From Brevundimonas diminuta (GTDB lineage Bacteria > Pseudomonadota > Alphaproteobacteria > Caulobacterales > Caulobacteraceae), in assembly GCF_022654015.1 (NCBI RefSeq), contig NZ_CP073063.1:682001-746000 (forward strand): DNA of 64,000 bases. Direction: 5' to 3'. Position numbers and translations under genes: made by a program. Positions 42,042 to 51,055 of the stretch are shown here, piece after piece; positions within the stretch are counted from its first letter, which is position 1, and each line of letters starts with the position of its first letter. A model generated the notes under the pieces. That model saw only the letters and a list, made by a program, of their open reading frames with translations. It did no database searches and was not told the origin of the DNA.

Positions 42042-43151
42042 TTAAGTGCGCCGCCACTCCACCAGAACCCGGGAGTCGGTCTCGGTCGTCGTCTCGGCTA
42101 GGGCAGTGAACTCGGCCGGCGGCGTCAGCCGCGACAGCGCCCAGACGACGGCGCCGCGCACCAGGGGCGAGGGGTCGTCCAGCAGGGCTTTCGTCGGGGC
42201 GACGAGTGTCGCGTCGCCCGAGTTGCCGACGGCGTAGAGGACGTTCCTCAGGAAGCGGTCGCGGCCGATCCGCTTGACCGGGCTCTTGGTGAACAGGGCG
42301 CGGAAGGCGGCGTCGTCCAGCGCCAGCAGATCATGCAGGCGCGGGCTTTCGAAGGCCGGGCGGGGCGCCAGCCGGATTTCGCGGGCTTCCTGCGCGAACT
42401 TGTTCCACGGGCAGACCGCCAGGCAATCGTCGCAGCCATAGAGGCGCGATCCGGTCAGGGTGCGGAGCTCGACCGGCCAGGGACCGGCGAACTCGATGGT
42501 CAGGTAGGACAGGCAGCGTCGGGCGTCGAGCTGGAACGGGGCAGGGAAGGCCTTGGTCGGACAGGCGTCCAGACAGGCGGTGCAGCGGCCGCAATGTTCG
42601 GTCTCGGCCGCGTCCGGTTCGATCTCGGCGGCGGTCAGGATGGTCCCCAGGAACAGCCAGTTGCCGTGGGTGCGGCTGAGCAGATTGGTGTGCTTGCCTT
42701 GCCAACCCAGGCCGGCGCGCTGGGCCAGCGGCTTTTCCATCAGGGGGGCGGTGTCGACGAAGACCTTGATGTCCGCGCCATTGCGGGCGGCGATCTGACC
42801 CGCCAGCTGTTTCAGTCGGCCCTTGATGACCTCATGATAGTCGTCGCCGCGCGCATAGACGGAGATGTAGCCGGCCGAACGGTCGGCCAGCTGATCCAGC
42901 GGGTTCTGCTCAGGGCCGTAGTTCATGCCCAGGACGATGGCGGTCCGGGCCTCGTCCCACATAGCGGTGGGGTGCTGGCGGCGATCCAGCGTCGTTTCCA
43001 TCCATTCCATGTCGCCATGCCGGCCCTCGTCCACGAAATGCCGCAGCCGCTCGCCCGCCGGCCAGGCGTCGGCCGCCGAGGCGAACCGGCAGACATCGAA
43101 GCCGAGCTCGGCCGCGCGCTGGCGGATGAAGGTTTTCAGGCGGTCGGACAC
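42042..43151 (-). CDS. queG: epoxyqueuosine reductase
   Basis: 369 aa from the GTG at 43151 (SDRLKTFIRQRAAELGFD). The upstream frame is open but runs into a repeat. QueG features include the cobalamin-binding N-terminal region (IVLGMNYGPEQNPL), the two 4Fe-4S motifs CGRCTACLDACPTKAF and CDDCLAVCPWNKFAQ, and the C-terminal HEAT-like part (VLYAVGNSGDATLVAPTKAL). It reduces epoxyqueuosine to queuosine in tRNA. It is the only queuosine gene here apart from the downstream user gluQRS. Confidence 0.93.
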   Translation of the reverse strand: MSDRLKTFIRQRAAELGFDVCRFASAADAWPAGERLRHFVDEGRHGDMEWMETTLDRRQHPTAMWDEARTAIVLGMNYGPEQNPLDQLADRSAGYISVYARGDDYHEVIKGRLKQLAGQIAARNGADIKVFVDTAPLMEKPLAQRAGLGWQGKHTNLLSRTHGNWLFLGTILTAAEIEPDAAETEHCGRCTACLDACPTKAFPAPFQLDARRCLSYLTIEFAGPWPVELRTLTGSRLYGCDDCLAVCPWNKFAQEAREIRLAPRPAFESPRLHDLLALDDAAFRALFTKSPVKRIGRDRFLRNVLYAVGNSGDATLVAPTKALLDDPSPLVRGAVVWALSRLTPPAEFTALAETTTETDSRVLVEWRRT

Positions 43152-43207
43152 GGGGCGGGGGATAGCACGTATTGTCTTTACCGCCCGACGCAAAGAGCAA
43201 ACGCTTC

Positions 43208-43376
43208 TACCTCCCCGTCCGGGGAGGGTCGTCGCGCAGCGACGGGGTGGGGCGGCCCGGCTGGGCCGCACGTGCTTGAAATGAAGATATATCGTGGGAC
43301 GTCGCCTTGCCGCCCCCACCCGACCTCCCCCCGGTCAAGCTGGGGGTCGGCCACCCTCACCGGACGAGGAGGGAAG
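43208..43376. repeat. REP-like palindromic cluster, copy B
   Basis: Starts with the 18-base palindrome CCTCCCCG-TC-CGGGGAGG (43210-43227), then the hairpin CGTCGC/GCGACG, a GGGGTGGGG stretch, a unique core, and an opposite block with CCCCCACC, CCTCCCCCCGG and CTGGGGGTCGG. It resembles copy A on the other side of queG and is probably the same repeat family. Confidence 0.6.
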
Positions 43377-43393
43377 GATTTTGCGCTATCGCC

Positions 43394-44080
43394 TCAGAAA
43401 TCCAGATCCGCGTACCAGGCTGAGGGCGGCACGCCGACGAAGCGGTCGGCGAGCAGGGGGCGGAAGCAGGGGCGGGACTTGAGCTTGGAGTACCAGGTCT
43501 TAAGGCCGGGCCAGGTCTTCCACTGAACCTCGCCGAAATAGTCCAGCACCGACAGGTGGGCGGCGGCGATCAGGTCGGCCTGGGACAGGCGACGGCCGGC
43601 CAGCCAGTCGCGGGCGGCGACCAAATCCTCCAGCATGGCGAGGTGGGATTTCAGCGCGTCGCGGCCGTCGCGCAGGGCGCGGGCCTCGGGCGGACCCAGC
43701 TTGAGCAGGGGTTTCTCCATCCGCTCGTGCAGCAGGACGGCGTCGACCTCGTCCATGAAGCGGCGCTCGAACCAGCCGGTCAGGCGGCGCGCCTCGGCCC
43801 GTTCGGCGAGGTCGGCGGGCAGTAGCAGCGGCCCCTTCTGCTGATCCTCGATCCAGCCCAGGATGGCGGGCAGTTCGCACAGCACCAACGGGCGGCCGCG
43901 ATCCATCGTCTGGATCACCGGCGGCAGGCCGGACGGATTGAAGTCATTGACCGGGCAATCGTCTTCCCACGGACGGACCGGGGTGTCGGTCCATTCGATC
44001 CGCGCCTCGCCCAGCGCCAGTCGCGCGGCGCGCGAGGCGGGCTGGAAGGCGAAGTGGAAGAGAACGCAAGGGTCGGCCAT
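43394..44080 (-). CDS. glutathione S-transferase family protein
   Basis: 228 aa. The thioredoxin-like N-terminal domain opens with CVLFHFAFQPASRAARLALG (a catalytic Ser/Cys/Tyr region variant) and has GLPPVIQTMDRGRPLVLCELPAILG with the cis-Pro (quoted as GLPPVI and LCELPAILG). The all-helical C-terminal domain has AARDWLAGRRLSQADLIAAA with the N-capping Asp, the GST hallmark. The substrate is unknown. It is a single gene, divergent from nothing nearby, convergent-free, with 61 bases to the CDF stop. Confidence 0.85.
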   Translation of the reverse strand: MADPCVLFHFAFQPASRAARLALGEARIEWTDTPVRPWEDDCPVNDFNPSGLPPVIQTMDRGRPLVLCELPAILGWIEDQQKGPLLLPADLAERAEARRLTGWFERRFMDEVDAVLLHERMEKPLLKLGPPEARALRDGRDALKSHLAMLEDLVAARDWLAGRRLSQADLIAAAHLSVLDYFGEVQWKTWPGLKTWYSKLKSRPCFRPLLADRFVGVPPSAWYADLDF

Positions 44081-44141
44081 CAGGGGTTGATGCGCCCGGA
44101 CCCGTTAATGCGCATTTACTGCATTGAAATTGGACGCAAGG

Positions 44142-45128
44142 TCAGGACCACGGCCCCTTGGGCGCGGGGCTGGTCGAGGCGGCTTGCGGCTCGGCGGGAG
44201 CCGCAGCCGGGGTCGCGGGCTGCGGACGGGCGTGGCCGCGCGGGTCGGCGTGGATCAGGATGTCGGCGGCGGGATACTGGGCCAGCACCCGGTTTTCGGC
44301 GGCGACGACGATGGCGTGTGCGGCGTCCAGCGTCTGGTGCGCGTCCAGGTCGACGTGCATCTGGATCATCATCACCTGACCGGACATGCGGGTGCGCAGC
44401 TGGTGCACGCCGAAGACCTGGGAATCGGCCAGGACAGCCTTGGTGATGGCGGCGCGGTCGGCCTCGGGCACGGCGCGGTCGAGCAGGTGATCGGCGGCGG
44501 CCTTCAACATGCCGGTCGCGCCCCAGAACAGCCAGACGGCGACGACGATGCCCGCGGCCGCATCCAGTCCCGGCGCGCCGAGGAAGGCGCCCGAGATGAC
44601 GCCGATCAGCACCACGACGTTGGCGGCGAGGTCCGCCGCATAGTGGGCGCGGTCGCCGGCGACGGCGACGGAGCCGGTCTTCTTCAAGGCCTGGGTCTGC
44701 ATCCACACCAGCCAGGCCGTGATGACGATGGTGGCGACCACGATCCCGCTCGCCCACAGGCCGGCGGTCACGGGACGGGGATCGAAGATGCGTTGAACCC
44801 CCTCCCAGGCGATGAAGATGGCCGAGGCGAAGACCAACCCGGCCTGGACCAGGGCGGACAAAGCCTCGCCCTTGCCGTGGCCATAGCGGTGGTTCTCATC
44901 GGCCGGGGCGGCGGCCCAGCGCACGGCGAAGAAGGTGGTCAGGGACGCCGCCAGATCCAGAACCGAATCCGCCAAGGTCGCCAGGATGGAGACCGAGCCG
45001 GACGCGCCCAGCGCGAACGCCTTCATCGCGATCAGCGCCACCGCAACCCCGACCGACAGGCGGGTGATGCGGCGCGTGGCCAGATGGGCGTCGTCAAGCG
45101 AGGCGGGGGCGGGGGCGGGCGTCGTCAT
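44142..45128 (-). CDS. cation diffusion facilitator (CDF) transporter
   Basis: 328 aa from the ATG at 45128. CDF metal-site motifs are DSVLDLAASL (helix 2) and HYAADLAANVVVL (helix 5, HxxxD). HRYGHGKGEALSAL is the signature loop. Six membrane helices are followed by a cytosolic domain with RMSGQVMMIQMHVDLD and a C-terminal Ala/Pro tail (about 45 residues) not found in all homologues. It exports Zn, Fe or other divalent metals. The metal is not predictable here. Confidence 0.88.
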   Translation of the reverse strand: MTTPAPAPASLDDAHLATRRITRLSVGVAVALIAMKAFALGASGSVSILATLADSVLDLAASLTTFFAVRWAAAPADENHRYGHGKGEALSALVQAGLVFASAIFIAWEGVQRIFDPRPVTAGLWASGIVVATIVITAWLVWMQTQALKKTGSVAVAGDRAHYAADLAANVVVLIGVISGAFLGAPGLDAAAGIVVAVWLFWGATGMLKAAADHLLDRAVPEADRAAITKAVLADSQVFGVHQLRTRMSGQVMMIQMHVDLDAHQTLDAAHAIVVAAENRVLAQYPAADILIHADPRGHARPQPATPAAAPAEPQAASTSPAPKGPWS

Positions 45129-45266
45129 TGTCGGCTTCTTCTCGCGCAATCGTGGCTGAAAGCCAACCGCTGGCCCAAACGGGTCGTTCCGTCCGAAACG
45201 ATCATGCTCTAGGGGGAAGGCATCCGGGCGCGGCGCGTTCCGGGCGCATTGGTTTTCGAGGGTCTC

Positions 45267-46067
45267 ATGTCGGACTGGCTTGCCGCCATCATTCTGGGTC
45301 TGGTCGAGGGGCTGACCGAGTTCATTCCCGTTTCGTCCACCGGCCATATGCTGCTCTTGGGCCACTTCATGGGCTTCGAGAGCGCGGGCAAGACGTTCGA
45401 GATCGTGATCCAGCTGGGCGCCCTGCTGGCCATCGTCAGCGTCTATTTCAAGAAGCTGTGGACCCTGGCGACGCGCTGGCCCTTCGACGCCGAGGCGCGC
45501 CGGTTCCTGATCGGGCTGCTGGTCGCCTTCGCGCCGGCCGTCGTGATCGGTTTTCTAGCCTATGACTTCATCAAGACGGTGCTGTTCGAGACGCCCCAGG
45601 TGGTGTGCATCGCCCTGATCGTCGGCGGGGTGATCCTGCTGCTGCTGGACCGGATGGACAAGAAGCCCAAATGGCTGGACGCCGAGGCTTATCCGATGCG
45701 GATCTATTTCCTGATCGGCCTGTTCCAGTGCCTGGCCATGATCCCCGGCGTGTCGCGGTCCGGCGCCACCATCGCCGGCGGCCTGCTGCTGAAAACAGAC
45801 AAGCGGTCGGCGGCCGAGTTCAGCTTCTTTCTGGCCCTGCCGACCATGGGGGCAGCGGTGGCCTATGACCTGCTGAAGAACCACAAGACGCTGGATTTCA
45901 GCGACATCGGCCTGATCGCCGTGGGCTTCGTCGTGGCCTTCATCTCGGCCTTGGCTGTGGTGCGGTTCCTGTTGGATTTCGTATCCAAGCGGGGCTTCGG
46001 CGTCTTCGCCTGGTGGCGGATCGTGGTCGGGGTCGTGGGTCTGGCGCTGTTGCAGGCGGGGTTCTGA
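45267..46067 (+). CDS. uppP: undecaprenyl-diphosphatase
   Basis: 266 aa from the ATG at 45267 ([18 protein letters not shown]). The active-site motifs [15 protein letters not shown] and [13 protein letters not shown] are intact, with about eight helices. It removes the terminal phosphate from undecaprenyl pyrophosphate to recycle the peptidoglycan lipid carrier. It begins the plus-strand run with the RsmC-like gene 4 bases downstream, so they are likely cotranscribed. Confidence 0.96.
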   Translation: MSDWLAAIILGLVEGLTEFIPVSSTGHMLLLGHFMGFESAGKTFEIVIQLGALLAIVSVYFKKLWTLATRWPFDAEARRFLIGLLVAFAPAVVIGFLAYDFIKTVLFETPQVVCIALIVGGVILLLLDRMDKKPKWLDAEAYPMRIYFLIGLFQCLAMIPGVSRSGATIAGGLLLKTDKRSAAEFSFFLALPTMGAAVAYDLLKNHKTLDFSDIGLIAVGFVVAFISALAVVRFLLDFVSKRGFGVFAWWRIVVGVVGLALLQAGF

Positions 46068-46071
46068 GGCC

Positions 46072-46971
46072 ATGACCACGCTATTGTATGGCCGTCCGCC
46101 GGTCGTCTTCGATCCGCCCGGCGACGCGATCCAGACCTCGCCCCTGATCCCGGACTCGGCGGCGCTGGAGGCGCAGGAACCCGGTTCGGCCGCCAGCATC
46201 ATGATCTACGCCCCGCCCGGCGTGCTGGAGCGACGCTATGTGCTGGCCCTGGCGCTGAGGGCGCTGAAGGTCGGGGGACGGCTGGACGTCATGGCGCCCA
46301 AGGACAAGGGCGGATCGCGCCTGGGCAAGGAGTTGAAGGCGTTCGGCGTTGAGGTCGCCGAGACCGCCAAGGCGCATCATCGCCGCTGCGTCGTCATTCG
46401 ACCCGAAACGGTCGAGGGGCTGGACGAGGCCATCGCCGCGGGCGGACCGCAGATCGTGCCGGGACTGGAAGGCTGGTCGCAGCCGGGCGTGTTCGCCTGG
46501 GACCGGATCGATCCGGGTTCGGCGCTGCTGGCCGAACATCTGCCGGCGATGAAGGGCGAGGTGGTCGATCTGGGCTGCGGCTATGGCGCGCTGTCGATCG
46601 TGGTGCTGCGCTCGCCCGCCGTGACCAAGCTGAAGATGGTCGATCTGGACCGGCGCGCCATCCAGGCCGCTCGCCGCAATATCGAGGACGACCGCGCCAA
46701 GGTGTGGTGGTCGGACGCCCGCACCCTGGAGGCCAAGGGCGACAAGGATTTCGTGGTCAGCAATCCGCCCTTCCACGACGGCGGCGCCGAGGACCGGCGG
46801 CTGGGTCAGGCCTTTGTCCGCAAGGCGGCGGAGCTGCTGAAAAAGGGCGGCGTCGCCTGGGTCGTGGCCAACCGGCACCTGCCTTATGAGGCCGAGCTGA
46901 ACGCGGCGTTCAAGCGGGTGCGGCTGGTCGCCGAGGCAGGCGGCTACAAGCTGTTCGAGGCGGTGAAGTGA
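46072..46971 (+). CDS. RsmC-like class I SAM-dependent methyltransferase
   Basis: 299 aa. The SAM-binding motif is VVDLGCGYGALSI (about residue 165) and the catalytic NPPF tetrapeptide is in VVSNPPFHDGG. These match the MTS domain of RsmC, which makes m2G1207 in 16S rRNA. The N-terminal half (ALALRALKVGGRLDVMAPKDKGG, quoted as ALALRALKVGGRLDVM) resembles a degenerate methyltransferase fold, as in RsmC. The gene symbol is withheld because RlmG is a close alternative. Confidence 0.85.
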   Translation: MTTLLYGRPPVVFDPPGDAIQTSPLIPDSAALEAQEPGSAASIMIYAPPGVLERRYVLALALRALKVGGRLDVMAPKDKGGSRLGKELKAFGVEVAETAKAHHRRCVVIRPETVEGLDEAIAAGGPQIVPGLEGWSQPGVFAWDRIDPGSALLAEHLPAMKGEVVDLGCGYGALSIVVLRSPAVTKLKMVDLDRRAIQAARRNIEDDRAKVWWSDARTLEAKGDKDFVVSNPPFHDGGAEDRRLGQAFVRKAAELLKKGGVAWVVANRHLPYEAELNAAFKRVRLVAEAGGYKLFEAVK

Positions 46972-47003
46972 CCGGGCTCAAGCAGTTCGAAGGGCGGTAG
47001 CGC

Positions 47004-47756
47004 ATGAAGAAAGTCCCGACGTCGAGGGTCGATCGTCTGCTGGGCTCGATGGGCTATGGATCACGCGCCGAGATGGCGCGGATGGCCAAGGCGGGCGGCA
47101 TCGTGCTGGATGGGGCGGACCTGACGGACGTGTCCAAACGCATCCCCGTCACGCCTGATCTGCCGAGCCGGATGGAGATCGACGGCGAGCCGCTGGACCC
47201 CGTTCAGGGTCTGGTGATCCTGCTGAACAAGCCGCTGGGCATGACCTGTTCGCACAAGGAAGAGGGGGCGCTGGTCTATGACATCCTGCCGGGGCGCTGG
47301 CGGGCGCGCGATCCCGCCATCTCGACCATCGGACGGCTGGACAAGCAGACAACGGGTCTGCTGCTGCTGACCGACGACGGCGATCTGCTGCACCGGGTGA
47401 TCAGTCCCAAACGTCATGTGGCCAAGGTTTACCGGGCGGGTCTGGCGCGGCCGCTGACGGGCACGGAAGGCGCGCTGTTCGCTTCGGGCGAGCTGGTGCT
47501 GGAGGGCGAGGACAAGCCATTGGCGCCGGCAGTGCTGGAGGTGGTTTCGCCGACCGAGGCTCTGCTGACGGTGACGGAAGGCCGCTATCACCAGGTGCGC
47601 CGGATGTTCGCCGCAGCCGGCAACCACGTCGAAACCCTTCATCGCGAACAGCTGGGCGGACTGGTCCTGCCCGCCGATCTGGCGCCCGGTCAGTGGCGGC
47701 TGGCGACGGCGGACGAGGTCGCCTCGATCTTCACTGCGCCCGAGCGCGTGGGTTGA
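47004..47756 (+). CDS. rsuA: 16S rRNA pseudouridine synthase RsuA-type
   Basis: 250 aa. The N-terminal S4 domain (VDRLLGSMGYGSRAEMARMA) is followed by the synthase core with LLNKPLGMTCSHKE, the catalytic Asp in GRLDKQTTGLLLLT, HVAKVYRAGL and GRYHQVRRMFAAAGN. RsuA makes pseudouridine 516 in 16S rRNA, although RluB/RluE family members look similar. Following the RsmC-like gene, it suggests a small rRNA-modification run. Confidence 0.88.
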   Translation: MKKVPTSRVDRLLGSMGYGSRAEMARMAKAGGIVLDGADLTDVSKRIPVTPDLPSRMEIDGEPLDPVQGLVILLNKPLGMTCSHKEEGALVYDILPGRWRARDPAISTIGRLDKQTTGLLLLTDDGDLLHRVISPKRHVAKVYRAGLARPLTGTEGALFASGELVLEGEDKPLAPAVLEVVSPTEALLTVTEGRYHQVRRMFAAAGNHVETLHREQLGGLVLPADLAPGQWRLATADEVASIFTAPERVG

Positions 47757-47796
47757 AGCTCTTGACGCCCGCGGGATCGGACGCGCAGGTCGAGGA

Positions 47797-48438
47797 ATGA
47801 CCACCAAGATCAAGATCTGCGGCCTGACCACGCCCGACACGCTCAACGTCGCTCTGGAGGGCGGAGCGGATTTCGTTGGGGCGGTGGTGTTCCCCAAAAG
47901 CCCGCGCCATCTGGCGCCCGAAGCCGCCGCCGCCCTGTTCGAGCGCTCGCGGGGGCGGGCGAAGATCGTGGCGGTGACGGTCGATCCCGACGATGCCCTG
48001 CTGCAACAGATCGCCCGGACGCTGAGGCCCGACTTCATCCAACTGCATGGGTCTGAGGCGCCCACGCGGGCCGACCACGTGCGGGCCCTGACCGGCGCTG
48101 GGATTATCAAGGCCCTGCCCATCCGCCAGGCGGACGACTTCGCAGCCGCCGATGCATGGGACGATCATGCCGATCATCTCATGTTCGACGCCAAGCCGCC
48201 GGAGGGGTCGGCCCTGCCCGGCGGGGTGGGGCACAGCTTCGACTGGACCCTGTTGGCCGGCCGCGCCTTTCGTCGTCCGTGGTTCCTGGCCGGGGGGCTG
48301 AACCCGGATAATGTGGCCGAGGCGCTGATGATAACGGGCGCGCCCATGGTCGATGTGTCCTCTGGCGTGGAAAGCGCGCCGGGTGTTAAGGACGCTGACC
48401 GGATCGCGGCCTTCATCCAAAACGCGCGCCGGTCGTAA
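47797..48438 (+). CDS. trpF: phosphoribosylanthranilate isomerase
   Basis: 213 aa. TrpF motifs [12 protein letters not shown] with the catalytic Cys, [32 protein letters not shown] and DVSSGVES are all intact. It catalyses the Amadori rearrangement in tryptophan synthesis. It is the first gene of the trpF-trpB-ORF-trpA-accD-folC run, starting 40 bases after rsuA. Confidence 0.96.
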   Translation: MTTKIKICGLTTPDTLNVALEGGADFVGAVVFPKSPRHLAPEAAAALFERSRGRAKIVAVTVDPDDALLQQIARTLRPDFIQLHGSEAPTRADHVRALTGAGIIKALPIRQADDFAAADAWDDHADHLMFDAKPPEGSALPGGVGHSFDWTLLAGRAFRRPWFLAGGLNPDNVAEALMITGAPMVDVSSGVESAPGVKDADRIAAFIQNARRS

Positions 48439-48455
48439 TTGCGACGCCTCTCCGC

Positions 48456-49718
48456 GTGAAAGTCGAAACCGTGAACGCCCAAACCTCCATTCAAGCCGCC
48501 GATTCCACCCAGCCGCTGTCGAACGCCTATGCCTGGCCGGACGCGCAGGGTCGCTTCGGTCCGTATGGCGGTCAGTTCGTGGCCGAAACCCTGATGCCGC
48601 TGATCCACGAGCTGGACGCGGCCTACAAGGCGGCCAAGGCGGACCCCAGTTTCCAGGCCGAGCTGGACGGTTATCTGGAGCATTACGTCGGTCGCGAAAG
48701 CCCGCTGTATTTTGCCGAACGCCTGACCGAACATTTCGGCGGGGCCAAGATTTGGCTGAAGCGCGAGGACCTGAACCACACGGGCGCGCATAAGATCAAC
48801 AACTGCATGGGCCAGATCCTGCTGGCCCGCCGCATGGGCAAGACGCGCATCATCGCCGAGACCGGCGCGGGGCAGCACGGCGTGGCCTCGGCGACCGTCT
48901 CGGCGCGGTTCGGCCTGCCTTGCACCGTCTATATGGGCGCGGTTGACGTGGAGCGGCAGCAGCCGAACGTCTTCCGCATGCGTCTGCTGAGTTCGGAAGT
49001 CTTCTCGGTCACGGCCGGCGCCGCGACCCTGAAGGACGCGATGAACGAGGCGATGCGCGACTGGGTCACCAACGTCTCGGACACCTATTACATCATCGGC
49101 ACGGCGGCGGGTCCGCACCCCTATCCGGCCATGGTGCGCGATTTCCAGTCGGTGATCGGCAAGGAGATCAAGAGCCAGTCGATGGCCCGGATGGGCAAGC
49201 TGCCCGAAGCGGTGGTCGCCTGCATCGGCGGCGGGTCGAACGCCATCGGCGCCTTCCACCCCTTCATCGAGGACGAGGGCGTGCGGCTGATCGGCGTCGA
49301 AGCGGCCGGCCATGGTCTGGATACGCCGGATCACGCGGCGTCGCTGAAGGGCGGGCGGTCGGGCGTGCTGCACGGCAACCGGACCTATTTGCTTCAGGAC
49401 GAGGACGGCAACATCGTCGAGGGGCACTCGATCTCGGCCGGGCTGGACTATCCCGGCATCGGGCCGGAACACGCCTGGCTGCACGACATCGGCCGGGCCG
49501 AATACCGCTCGGCGACGGACAATGAGGCGCTGGAAGCCTTCCAGCTGTGCTCGAAGCTGGAAGGCATCATTCCGGCGCTGGAGCCCGCCCACGCCCTGGC
49601 GCGGACGGGCGAAGTGGCGCGCGAAGTCGGCAAGGGCGGCGACGTCGTCCTGCTGATGTCGGGGCGCGGCGACAAGGACATCTTCCAGGTCGCCAAACAT
49701 CTGGGAGTGAACCTGTGA
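48456..49718 (+). CDS. trpB: tryptophan synthase beta subunit
   Basis: 420 aa from the GTG at 48456; a GTG five codons later is an alternative. The PLP lysine is in [10 protein letters not shown], and [32 protein letters not shown] and [11 protein letters not shown] are conserved. It condenses indole and serine to tryptophan. Its stop overlaps the next start by 4 bases (GTGA). The N-terminal 25 residues are a variable extension. Confidence 0.96.
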   Translation: MKVETVNAQTSIQAADSTQPLSNAYAWPDAQGRFGPYGGQFVAETLMPLIHELDAAYKAAKADPSFQAELDGYLEHYVGRESPLYFAERLTEHFGGAKIWLKREDLNHTGAHKINNCMGQILLARRMGKTRIIAETGAGQHGVASATVSARFGLPCTVYMGAVDVERQQPNVFRMRLLSSEVFSVTAGAATLKDAMNEAMRDWVTNVSDTYYIIGTAAGPHPYPAMVRDFQSVIGKEIKSQSMARMGKLPEAVVACIGGGSNAIGAFHPFIEDEGVRLIGVEAAGHGLDTPDHAASLKGGRSGVLHGNRTYLLQDEDGNIVEGHSISAGLDYPGIGPEHAWLHDIGRAEYRSATDNEALEAFQLCSKLEGIIPALEPAHALARTGEVAREVGKGGDVVLLMSGRGDKDIFQVAKHLGVNL

Positions 49719-50206
49719 TCCGTACCCTTCTTGCGGCGACCGCCGTCCTGAGCCTGTCCGCCGCCGTTGCGCAGGCCCAGACGCCTGGCCAGACGCCGGC
49801 CCCCGCTGCGCCGCAGTCGGTGCCGCAAGGCGGTCCGGCCGACGTCGGCCTGCTGCCCGGCGCCGAGTTGTCACCCGATTGCGGGGGACTGAACAATCTG
49901 ACGGGGCGCGCTTGGTGCGTGACCGCGCAGCTGGGCCAGATCGGCGCCCTGGCCGATGCCTATATCGCCGATCTGGAAACCAAGAACTGGCTGGCCGCCG
50001 GCGGCGACGATAACCGGGTCGTCTTCATCAAGCGCCGCGAGGCCGGCGGCTGCGACGGCATACAGATGGTCGCCTTCTACGACACCACCAAGACCGCCGT
50101 CGCCGAACTGCCCGGCTATCTGGGCTTCGCCACCATTCCGGGCGACGTGTGCGGGGCTGCTGCGGCCGCGACACCGCCTGCCGCCGCCGGATCGCCGCAA
50201 CAATGA
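49715..50206 (+). CDS. exported protein of unknown function inserted between trpB and trpA
   Basis: 163 aa from the GTG at 49715, overlapping the trpB stop by 4 bases. Its own stop overlaps the trpA start by 4 (ATGA). A signal peptide is clear ([18 protein letters not shown], cut after AQA). The mature part has [14 protein letters not shown], a [12 protein letters not shown] segment and a Pro/Ala-rich end; three or four cysteines may form disulfides. I recognise no family. Strict coupling on both sides shows that it is part of the trp transcript. Confidence 0.78.
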   Translation: MIRTLLAATAVLSLSAAVAQAQTPGQTPAPAAPQSVPQGGPADVGLLPGAELSPDCGGLNNLTGRAWCVTAQLGQIGALADAYIADLETKNWLAAGGDDNRVVFIKRREAGGCDGIQMVAFYDTTKTAVAELPGYLGFATIPGDVCGAAAAATPPAAAGSPQQ

Positions 50207-51045
50207 CCACCGCCCGTATCGATGCGCGCTTCAAGGCGCTGAAGGCCGAGGGCCGTGCGGCCTTCATCCCCTATGTGATGGGCGGCGATCCGTCGCGCGA
50301 AGAGGCGTTGGCGATCCTGAACGGGCTGCCGACTGCGGGCGCGGACATCATCGAACTGGGCTTTCCGTTCAGCGATCCGATGGCCGAGGGGCCGCCGATC
50401 CAGCGGGCGGCGATCCGGGGCATGGCGGCGGGTTTCGGCCTGCGCTCGACCATGGATTTGGCCAGGGAGTTCCGACAGGGCGACGACGCCACGCCCATCG
50501 TGCTGATGGGCTATCTGAACCCGATCGAGAGCCTGGGCTATGACGCCTTCGCCGCCTACGCCGCCGACTGCGGCATCGACGGGCTGATCGTCGTGGACTG
50601 CCCGCCGGAAGAGGCCGGGCCGCTGATCGAGGCGCTGGACAAGGTGTCGATCTCGCTGATCCGGCTGGCGACGCCGACCTCGGACGACGAGCGGCTGAAG
50701 ATCGTGGTCCAAGGCACCTCGGGCTTCGTCTATTACGTCGCCGTCGCGGGCGTGACGGGCGTCAAGGAAGCGAACGCCGATGTGGTGGCGCCGGCGGTCG
50801 AGCGGGTGCGCAAGGCCTCTGGCCTGCCGGTCGCGGTCGGGTTCGGGGTCAAGACGCCTGAGCGGGCCGCCGAAATCGCCCGCGTCGCCGATGCGGTGGT
50901 CGTGGGCTCGGCCCTGGTGGACGAGGTGGCGGCGGCGCTGGAGGCGAACGAACCCGTCGCGCCGCGCGTTCTGGCCCGGGTGAAGGCGCTGGGCGATGCG
51001 GTTCGATCCGTCGCCGCTAGTGCTTCCGTGGCGGAAACCGTCTAA
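50203..51045 (+). CDS. trpA: tryptophan synthase alpha subunit
   Basis: 280 aa from the ATG at 50203. The catalytic Glu is in IELGFPFSDPMAEGP, the Asp in GLIVVDCPPEE, and FVYYVAVAGVTG is the phosphate-binding part. It releases indole from indole-3-glycerol phosphate. It is separated from trpB by the small exported ORF but remains translationally coupled to it. accD starts 10 bases after its stop. Confidence 0.95.
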   Translation: MTTARIDARFKALKAEGRAAFIPYVMGGDPSREEALAILNGLPTAGADIIELGFPFSDPMAEGPPIQRAAIRGMAAGFGLRSTMDLAREFRQGDDATPIVLMGYLNPIESLGYDAFAAYAADCGIDGLIVVDCPPEEAGPLIEALDKVSISLIRLATPTSDDERLKIVVQGTSGFVYYVAVAGVTGVKEANADVVAPAVERVRKASGLPVAVGFGVKTPERAAEIARVADAVVVGSALVDEVAAALEANEPVAPRVLARVKALGDAVRSVAASASVAETV

Positions 51046-51055
51046 GAGCGCCGGG

